This document shows, one piece after another, positions 58,312-64,000 of a stretch of 64,000 bases of DNA (position 1 is its first letter; each line of letters begins with the position of its first letter). The DNA comes from Microbacterium sp. T32 (GTDB lineage Bacteria; Actinomycetota; Actinomycetes; Actinomycetales; Microbacteriaceae). The translations under genes and the position numbers were made by a program. The notes under the pieces are model-generated. The model searched no databases and was not told the DNA's origin. It saw only the letters and a program-made list of their open reading frames with translations. Location: contig NZ_LQQP01000023.1 in the NCBI RefSeq assembly GCF_001619615.1, positions 186,001 to 250,000 of the forward strand, in the 5' to 3' direction.

Positions 58312-59634
58312 GTGCTGCTCTGCGTGAGCGCGAGTCACAAGACCGCGTCCTTCGACCTCCTCGAGCGGCTCAGCGTACCCACCACCCCCGTCGCCCCCCT
58401 GATCGCCGCGCACGACGAATGCGTGCAGGGAGCGGTCGTCGTGGCCACCTGCAACCGCTTCGAGGCCTACGTCGACATGGACGAGCCCGTCACGGCCGCC
58501 GTCGCCGTGGGCGTGGAGGCCACGCTGAGCGCCATCGAGGCGGCCACCGGCGTGCCCGCGAGCGAGCTCGAAGGTTCGTACACCGTGCTGGGCGGCGGCG
58601 ACGTCGCCGAGCACCTGTTCTCGGTGGCATCCGGTCTCGAATCCGTCGTCGTCGGCGAGGGCGAGATCGCCGGTCAGGTGCGCCGCGCACTGACAGAGTC
58701 CCGCGCGCTCGGCACCACGTCGGGCGAGCTGGAGCGCCTGTTCCAGCGGGCGTCCGAGGCGCAGCGCGGCGTGAAGAACGCCACCGCCATCGGCCGCGCC
58801 GGCCGTTCGCTCGTGCGCCTCGGCCTCGAACTGGCCGACAGCCGCATCGCCGACTGGTCCACGCAGCGCGTGCTGCTCGTCGGCACGGGCGCGTACGCCG
58901 CGGCGACCGTCGCCGCCCTCCGCGACCAGGGCGCCGAGAACATCTCCGTCTACTCCCCCTCGGGGCGCGCCGCGAAGTTCGCCACGAAGCACGGGCTGCG
59001 CGCCGTCTCGGCCGAGACGTTCCCGAGCGCCGTGGCCCACGCCGACCTGGTCATCACGTGCACGACGAGCGAGAACCACGTCGTCAGCGCCGCGACCTTC
59101 GCCGCCGGACGCACCGCCGCCGAAGCGACCGCCCCGGCCGCCGCGGGCTGCCCCGTCGACCACACCGGCCGCCGCCTCGTCATCGACCTCGGCCTGCCGC
59201 GCAACGTCGACCCCGACGTCGCCATGGTCCCCGGCGTCGACCTGCTCGACCTCGAGACCATCCGGCTCCACGCTCCACTCGAGGAGCTCCAGGCGACGGA
59301 TGCCGCGCGCGACCTCGTCCGCGACGCCGCCCGCCGCTTCGCCTCGGTGGGCGAGCGCAAGAACATCACTCCCGCGGTCGTCGCGCTCCGCGCCCACGTC
59401 TTCGGCGTCCTGGACACCGAGGTCGCCCGGCTACGGGCACGCGGCGACGAGGGCGGCCAGACCGAGGCGGCCCTACGGCACCTCGTCGGCGTCCTGCTCC
59501 ACACCCCCACGACCCGCGCGCACGAGCTGGCCGAATCCGGCCGCGGCGACGAGTACGTGGCCGCGCTGTCCGCGCTCTTCGGCATCGAGGTGCCGCCGGA
59601 GGCGCCCGCCGCGCGCATCGCCGACGCCGGCTGA
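58312..59634 (+). CDS. hemA: Glutamyl-tRNA reductase
   Basis: A 440-residue enzyme reducing glutamyl-tRNA to glutamate semialdehyde, the entry step of haem synthesis. SASHKTASFDLLERL at 6-20, the catalytic Cys in VVATCNRFEAY near 46-56, SVVVGEGEIAGQVRRAL near 113-129 (family block) and LVGTGAYAAATV near 187-198 (NADPH) are present. The tRNA-binding dimerisation helix lies at the C-terminus. Its probable leaderless start gives control by transcription alone. Confidence 0.96.
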   Translation: MLLCVSASHKTASFDLLERLSVPTTPVAPLIAAHDECVQGAVVVATCNRFEAYVDMDEPVTAAVAVGVEATLSAIEAATGVPASELEGSYTVLGGGDVAEHLFSVASGLESVVVGEGEIAGQVRRALTESRALGTTSGELERLFQRASEAQRGVKNATAIGRAGRSLVRLGLELADSRIADWSTQRVLLVGTGAYAAATVAALRDQGAENISVYSPSGRAAKFATKHGLRAVSAETFPSAVAHADLVITCTTSENHVVSAATFAAGRTAAEATAPAAAGCPVDHTGRRLVIDLGLPRNVDPDVAMVPGVDLLDLETIRLHAPLEELQATDAARDLVRDAARRFASVGERKNITPAVVALRAHVFGVLDTEVARLRARGDEGGQTEAALRHLVGVLLHTPTTRAHELAESGRGDEYVAALSALFGIEVPPEAPAARIADAG

Positions 59635-59639
59635 CGCTG

Positions 59640-60131
59640 CGGCGTACGCCGTGGCCTCGCGCTGCGGCTGCGGTGTGCTGCTTCGCGCTGCGGCTTCGCG
59701 TTGCGGCTGCGGGGTGCTGCGCGCGGGGTGCTGCTTCGCGCTGCGGCTGCGGGGTGCTGCTGCGGGGTGCTGCGCGCGGTGACCAGCGGAGGACATCGGG
59801 CGAGCGGAGGACCGAAACCCCGGCATCCATCCTCCCCTCCCCGAATCCCCTCCGCCCATCACCGGGATCGCTGACCCCGCCGCTGCGCGCGGTGACCAGC
59901 GGAGGACATGCGACGAGCGGAGGACCAAAACCCCGGCATCCACCCTCCCCTCCCCGAATCCCCTCCGCCCATCACCGGGCAGCACGCCGGCACTGACCTA
60001 CCGCCGCTGAGCGAGGGCCGCACCCAGACACTGACCTGCCGCGGCTGGGCACGGTGACCAGCGGAGGAGATCAGGCGAGCGGAGGACCGAAACCCCGGCA
60101 TCCGTCCTCCCCTCCCCGAATCCCCTCCGTT
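59640..60131. repeat. Repeat-rich gap: tandem GCTGCGG tract and three GGAGGAGAT palindromes
   Basis: The 633-bp gap after hemA first holds a tract of imperfect repeats built from GCTGCGGGGTGCTGC and CTTCGCGCTGCGG (about 59640-59775). It then holds three copies of an 80-90 bp palindromic element at about 59778-59865, 59891-59979 and 60052-60131. Each reads GGTGACCAGCGGAGGA, AGCGGAGGAC, CCCCGGCATCC, then CCTCCCCTCCCCGAATC and CCCTCCG; the first two close with CATCACCGG, which pairs with the start. The same element lies in frame in two genes (26447, 42952). Confidence 0.8.
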
Positions 60132-60255
60132 CGCCACCCCGCACCGCCCCGCGCGCCCCCGCGCGACCTCTGCTCATCACCGACCCGCCCCGCGAACACC
60201 GGGCGCCCCGCCCATCACCGGCGCGCCCCGCAAGACCCCGGCGCGGAGGACCCGG

Positions 60256-60261
60256 CAGGAT
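60256..60261 (+). promoter_or_regulatory. Possible leaderless -10 box
   Basis: CAGGAT ends 6 nt before the ATG at 60268; weak match at the first base, but the spacing equals that of the other leaderless genes in the window. Confidence 0.3.
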
Positions 60262-60267
60262 GTACGC

Positions 60268-60549
60268 ATGGGCACTCCCGCATCCGAGGTGTACCGCGTC
60301 GCCGGTGAGGATCGCCGCCGCAACGGCCTGCGGTGGGTCGCCACGGTCGCGATGGGACTGCTCGATGCGGGCTCGGATGCGCCGTCGACAAGCGAGGTCG
60401 TGATCCGCCGCATCGACGGATCGGTCGTGAGACGGCTGAAGCCCGGCAGCGTCGAGGATTTCGAGCGCCAACTCAGCGAGATCACGGGCGATCTGCACGA
60501 CCTGGACGCCGTGCCCTTCGCCGAGAAGTGGCTCGCCGCTCCTGCCTGA
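60268..60549 (+). CDS. Small conserved-looking protein of unknown function
   Basis: A 93-residue soluble protein with a beta-rich first half (RRNGLRWVATVAMG, EVVIRRIDGSVVRRL) and a helical second half (SVEDFERQLSEITGDLHDLD). I do not recognise the family. It lies 20 bp before the HhH-GPD gene on the same strand; each has its own leaderless-type box. Confidence 0.6.
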   Translation: MGTPASEVYRVAGEDRRRNGLRWVATVAMGLLDAGSDAPSTSEVVIRRIDGSVVRRLKPGSVEDFERQLSEITGDLHDLDAVPFAEKWLAAPA

Positions 60550-60556
60550 CCCGCGG

Positions 60557-60562
60557 GAGAAT
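60557..60562 (+). promoter_or_regulatory. Possible leaderless -10 box for the HhH-GPD gene
   Basis: GAGAAT ends 6 nt before the ATG at 60569. Confidence 0.35.
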
Positions 60563-60568
60563 GGCGGC

Positions 60569-61141
60569 ATGAGCCTGCACATCACCGACGACCCGGCCGC
60601 CGACGAGCTGCTGTCGACGAACCCCCTCGCGCTGCTGATCGGCATGCTGCTCGACCAGCAGGTGGCGATGGAGACGGCGTTCGCGGGGCCGCTCAAGATC
60701 CAGGAGCGGATCGGATCGGTGGATGCCACGACCCTGGCGCACGAGGATCCCGAGGCGTTCGCCGCGGCGTTCTCGCAGTCGCCCGCGGTGCACCGGTTCC
60801 CCGGGTCGATGGCGGCGCGCGTGCAGTCGTTGTGCACCGCGATCGAGCAGGACTGGGGCGGGGATGCCGCGCAGCTGTGGACCCGCGACGACCCGGACGG
60901 CGTGACCGTGCTGAAGCGGCTGAAGGCGCTGCCCGGCTTCGGCGAGCAGAAGGCCAAGATCTTCCTCGCGCTGCTCGGCAAGCAGTACGGCTACGACGGC
61001 GCGGGGTGGCGTGAAGCCTCGTCTCCGTACGGCGAAGACGGCTCGTTCCGGTCGGTCGCCGACATCACCAGCCCGGAGTCGCTCACGAAGGTCCGAGAGT
61101 ACAAGCGCGCCGCGAAAGCAGCGGCGAAAGCGGGCAGCTGA
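60569..61141 (+). CDS. HhH-GPD-type base-excision repair protein
   Basis: A 190-residue protein of the helix-hairpin-helix DNA glycosylase superfamily. LLIGMLLDQQVAMETAF near 25-41 is the start of the GPD fold and LKRLKALPGFGEQKAKIFLALLG near 112-134 (read as LKRLKALPGFGEQKAK plus IFLALLG) is the HhH. The catalytic Lys/Asp pattern of Nth/AlkA is not obvious, so the activity is uncertain. Confidence 0.82.
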   Translation: MSLHITDDPAADELLSTNPLALLIGMLLDQQVAMETAFAGPLKIQERIGSVDATTLAHEDPEAFAAAFSQSPAVHRFPGSMAARVQSLCTAIEQDWGGDAAQLWTRDDPDGVTVLKRLKALPGFGEQKAKIFLALLGKQYGYDGAGWREASSPYGEDGSFRSVADITSPESLTKVREYKRAAKAAAKAGS

Positions 61142-61263
61142 CCCCACCTACACCATGGGGGAGAAAAAGGAGAGTTCTCTCATCTTCGTTCCGCGACGCG
61201 TGCCCCGTGGTTAGGGTTTCAGGGTTCGTTGCAGGTTGATTCGCGATCGAAGGGTGGGCTCTC

Positions 61264-61596
61264 GTGAAGTTCGCAATGGGTTCCGACACTCTGGGTGTGC
61301 TGGGTAAGGCCACCTCGGGTTCGAGTGATGAGCTGTCGCTGCTGGTCCGCCAGCTGCTGGAGGCGGCCGAGCCGCTCGAGGGACAGTTCCAGGGCGCGGG
61401 TCGTGCCGCGTTCGACCGCTTCAAGTCGCGCACCGACGCGATCTCGGCCGAGTTGAAGCTCGCCCTCGATGGCGTCCTCGGCGGCATCTCCGGCATGGAC
61501 CGCTCCTTCCAGGAGGGCGAGTCGTCCATGGTCGACCAGACCACGAGCCTCGAAGCCGGATCGTCGTTCGACGCCGCGCGCTTCGGCAGCCGTTGA
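61264..61596 (+). CDS. WXG100-like type VII secretion protein (FxG variant)
   Basis: A 110-residue helical-hairpin protein. The turn is FQG (about 41-43) where WXG100 proteins have WxG, followed by AGRAAFDRFKSR. The downstream neighbours are other small secreted-type proteins and a large effector, so it is likely a chaperone or co-secreted partner. It starts at GTG 61264, with ATG 61276 as an alternative. The 122-bp gap before it contains AGAGTTCTCT and no clear terminator. Confidence 0.7.
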   Translation: MKFAMGSDTLGVLGKATSGSSDELSLLVRQLLEAAEPLEGQFQGAGRAAFDRFKSRTDAISAELKLALDGVLGGISGMDRSFQEGESSMVDQTTSLEAGSSFDAARFGSR

Positions 61597-61616
61597 GAAT
61601 CGGAAAGGACTGACTC

Positions 61617-61928
61617 ATGGTGAACCAGGGAGACCGTCGCGATTACTCGATCGCGGCCTCGCAGAACGCTCAGGACAACTTCAACCGCGTCGCTTCGCAG
61701 CTCGAGTCGCTGATCGACCAGCGCGACCGCGACGTCCAGGCCGCGATGTCCGACTACTCCGCCGACGGGGTATCCGAGGACTACCGCGGCAAGGAACTCC
61801 GCTGGAAGAACGCCGCCGCCGAGGTGCGCGGCATCATCCAGACGCTCCGTTCGTCGCTCGAGCGCAACGACGAGTCCGCCCAGACCGCGCTGAGCAAGGC
61901 TCGCGCGGCGGTGGAGTCGATCGGCTGA
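61617..61928 (+). CDS. Pore-forming ESAT-6-family-like small protein
   Basis: A 103-residue all-helical protein. NAQDNFNRVASQLESLID at 17-34 and DYSADGVSEDYRGKELRW near 46-63 are characteristic of an ESAT-6-like family often called pore-forming. Translation should be efficient (GGAAAGGA before the ATG). It is the second gene of a set of three small helical proteins upstream of a large effector. Confidence 0.7.
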   Translation: MVNQGDRRDYSIAASQNAQDNFNRVASQLESLIDQRDRDVQAAMSDYSADGVSEDYRGKELRWKNAAAEVRGIIQTLRSSLERNDESAQTALSKARAAVESIG

Positions 61929-62024
61929 CGATTCGTCGCTGAACGCCGGGTGCCCCGCGCACCCGGCGTCGGTGGTGGCCGCGCGCGGGGCCGCGCGGAT
62001 TCGAGGACATGAAGGGGTCCGGCG

Positions 62025-62369
62025 ATGACCAGTTGGAGCATTCAGCCATCCGGCGTCGTGGCCGTGCTGAAGGATGTGAACGTGGATGCCGAGGCACTCG
62101 GCGCCGCGCTGCAGTCCCTCGGTCCGGCGCTCGAGGGGGCCGTGACCGCGACCCAGTCGGGCGCGATCTCCGAGGCGGTGCAGAGCTACTTCCAGCAGGA
62201 GGAGACTCCGCGCATCCAGGGGATGAGCGCTCGCATCGGCGCTGCCGCGCAGGGCGTGGTCAGCGCCACCGAAGCCTACGTCGCGGGTGACATGGAGATG
62301 GCAGCGAACGCGCAGTCCGCGGCCGTCGCCGCCGTGTACCCGCCCACTCTTCCGCACGGGGTGATGTGA
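62025..62369 (+). CDS. DUF6507 family small protein
   Basis: A 114-residue helical protein starting SWSIQPSGVVAVL, the usual DUF6507 N-terminus, with helices of WXG100-like size. Families of this kind sit beside type VII effectors and probably form a secretion adaptor. The stop overlaps the next ATG by one base (TGATG), so it is co-translated with the effector. Confidence 0.72.
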   Translation: MTSWSIQPSGVVAVLKDVNVDAEALGAALQSLGPALEGAVTATQSGAISEAVQSYFQQEETPRIQGMSARIGAAAQGVVSATEAYVAGDMEMAANAQSAAVAAVYPPTLPHGVM

Positions 62370-64000
62370 TGCCGGATCCGATCGACTACGAAGCCATCCC
62401 GGGCGAGAAGATCGACCCGGATGCCATCGAGGCCAACGCCGCAACCGTAAGCACGATCTCCGGCCAGGTGTCGGAGCACGGCTCCAACGTGCAGTTCAAG
62501 TGGCAGGGCATGGCCGGGGTCTACGAAGCCCCCGAGTCCCCCACCCTGCTGGGCCTGATGGCCCCCGTCAGCTCCCAGGCGACGCAGGTAAGCGACAACC
62601 TGGCCGAGGTCTCCGCTGCGCTGACCGCGTTCGCCGCGGACGTGCGTCCGATCAAGGCCGAGCTCGACTCGCTGCGCGCGCAGGCGAAGACGTTCGTCGA
62701 CTCGATCCAGGGCGGCGTCCGCGTGCAGGAGATCAACCCCGCGTGGACGGCGGCGCAGTCCCCGTACGGCGGGGCCACGGCGACACCGACCTATCAGGGT
62801 TCGTGGGGCTCCTCGACGACGTCGTCGACGAGCCCGGCGATGCCCGACAAGTACCGCACGGTCACGAAGGAGTGGCACGAGGTCCAGGAGTACGTCGACC
62901 GCAACAACGAGTTGCTGTCCGCGGTGAACGCCCAGCAGGTGAAGCTGTGGGAGGCCGAGCGCGCGTGCGCGAATCGCATCCGCGCGCTCTACGGTGCCCA
63001 GCCGCTCCACGCCGCGACCTCGGAAGACGACGCGCTGGGCTACGGCCTGTCGGAGATCCCGGAGGGCACCGACATGCCGTGGGGTGCCGAGGTCGAGCGC
63101 ACCGAGGGCTGCGGTGAGGCCACCGCGAAGTTCGTCTTCAAGGACTTCCTCTGGGAGGGCATCGCCGTCGGCGGTGTGTGGGGCACGATTCAGGGTCTCG
63201 GCACGCTGGTGCTCGGGTACAACCCCGAGACAGGCGAGTTCTTCTCGACCGACGCGTACGGTTCGGCGTGGGGCAACCTCGGCATGCTCCTGTTCGCCGG
63301 AGCCGCGAACACGGGTGTGCTCGCGCCGATCTTCCAGACCGACACGCTCATGCAGGCGATGGGCATGGGCGGATACCTGCCGCAAGAGGTCCGCGACTTC
63401 AAGAAGTCGGCCGACGAAGCCGCCCTGAACACCGGCAAGGCGCTCATCGCCTGGGACAAGTGGCAGGACGACCCCGGCACCGCGCTCGGTGAGTCGGTGT
63501 TCAACGTCGGCACGGCGTTGATCCCGGTCGGCGGCGCGGCGGTGGCGGGCGTGAAGACCGCGTCGACCGCGGCATCCGTCGTCTCCAAGATCGCGAAGGT
63601 GGCCGACTTCGTCGATCCCGCCGCGTTCGCCATGAACGGCGCGATGAAGCTCGGCGGCGCCGGGCTGAAGGGACTCGACGGCCTCATCGGACGCCTCGGC
63701 ACGGATGCCACCGGCGGCTTCCACCTCAACACCCCCGACATGCCCTTCGTCGCCGACGATGCCACCTCGGCGCTGCGCGCTCTCGACGACGCCGGTGTCG
63801 ACCTCAACAGCGTCACGGCGCGTGTCGAGGACGGCATCCCCGTGTACGAGTTCCCGCCGACGGATGCCATCCCGTCCGGCCGCATCGAGATGCCCGCCGG
63901 GTCGTTCGACGGCGTGGGCGGCGGCGACGTGCCCGTGCGCGGCGACGGCGGAGCGGATGCCGGTGTCGTGGCGCCCGTGCGCGAGCCCGAGCTCGTTTCG
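62369..64000 (+). CDS. Large type VII polymorphic-toxin-like protein, 3' end missing
   Basis: The frame is open to the window end (544 codons seen). Residues 1-120 resemble a WXG/LXG-type helical secretion domain (FKWQGMAGVYEAP near 48-60 provides WxG). A Ser/Thr-rich linker follows (about 133-155), then a region with two cysteines and glycine-rich hydrophobic segments (about 255-325, 370-435) that may cross or contact membranes. The C-terminal toxin domain, and any immunity gene, should lie just beyond 64000. The small helical proteins upstream are probable export partners. Confidence 0.75.
   Translation, partial: MPDPIDYEAIPGEKIDPDAIEANAATVSTISGQVSEHGSNVQFKWQGMAGVYEAPESPTLLGLMAPVSSQATQVSDNLAEVSAALTAFAADVRPIKAELDSLRAQAKTFVDSIQGGVRVQEINPAWTAAQSPYGGATATPTYQGSWGSSTTSSTSPAMPDKYRTVTKEWHEVQEYVDRNNELLSAVNAQQVKLWEAERACANRIRALYGAQPLHAATSEDDALGYGLSEIPEGTDMPWGAEVERTEGCGEATAKFVFKDFLWEGIAVGGVWGTIQGLGTLVLGYNPETGEFFSTDAYGSAWGNLGMLLFAGAANTGVLAPIFQTDTLMQAMGMGGYLPQEVRDFKKSADEAALNTGKALIAWDKWQDDPGTALGESVFNVGTALIPVGGAAVAGVKTASTAASVVSKIAKVADFVDPAAFAMNGAMKLGGAGLKGLDGLIGRLGTDATGGFHLNTPDMPFVADDATSALRALDDAGVDLNSVTARVEDGIPVYEFPPTDAIPSGRIEMPAGSFDGVGGGDVPVRGDGGADAGVVAPVREPELVS

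Noticed and set aside
55672..59397. A 1241-codon open frame on the minus strand spanning hemY, hemE and antisense to hemA
   Set aside because: Only the hemY part has protein similarity. The rest is antisense to hemE/hemA-type coding and stays open because of high GC and third-position bias; a GTG overlapping the hemE stop gives the natural hemY start.

Overview
The window is chromosomal DNA from a high-GC actinobacterium, most likely Microbacterium or a close Microbacteriaceae relative. The support is about 70% GC, an F420 cluster, a coproporphyrin-type haem cluster with HemQ, 13E12/DUF222 HNH and DUF5302 proteins, and an LAXTG-type sorting signal. I see no rRNA, tRNA, insertion sequence, prophage or CRISPR array. 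The genus is inferred from gene content and was not searched.

Layout. 1-11.6 kb: the 3' part of a wall-anchored 5'-nucleotidase, a thiolase, an ABC exporter with a TetR gene nearby, an MDR oxidoreductase, a NUDIX/DUF4407 pair and an aldo/keto reductase. 11.7-16.4 kb: a four-carbon sugar-acid operon (kinase, dehydrogenase, GntP permease) followed by its likely GntR regulator. 16.5-23.1 kb: DUF4304, rlmN, a HAD phosphatase, an SDR/enoyl-CoA hydratase/SDR operon and a membrane protein. 23.3-32.5 kb: a thiamine region with two TPP riboswitches. One precedes an ECF transporter (YkoE S-component, fused double ATPase, T-component); the other precedes thiM-thiE-thiD/tenA. A DD-carboxypeptidase and an HNH protein lie between them. 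32.8-41.5 kb: mixed housekeeping and unknown genes (orphan lipoprotein, flotillin, J-domain/NERD-like protein, LssY-like protein, 3-hydroxyisobutyryl-CoA hydrolase, ABC exporter). 41.7-48.6 kb: F420 genes (fbiC-like, a Baeyer-Villiger-type monooxygenase, fgd, cofC, cofD). 49.3-59.6 kb: haem genes (hemL, B, D, C, Q, Y, E on the minus strand, hemA divergent). 60.2-64 kb: a small unknown protein, a HhH-GPD protein, and the start of a type VII secretion effector locus (WXG100-like protein, ESAT-6-like protein, DUF6507, large polymorphic-toxin-like protein cut by the window end).

The most unusual signals lie partly outside ordinary genes. (1) Nearly every larger gap holds a nested palindrome from one of about nine word families, several of them present at two distant loci. 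One family also occurs in frame inside two unrelated proteins (the DD-carboxypeptidase and the FbiC-like protein) and encodes a recognisably shared peptide. (2) The CofH half of the FbiC-like protein has lost its CxxxCxxC iron-sulphur motif while its flanks are conserved. (3) The 7-mer GGATGCC/GGCATCC is strongly over-represented and appears to bend codon choice. (4) Many genes have a TANNNT box exactly 6-7 nt before the start codon, implying widespread leaderless transcription.
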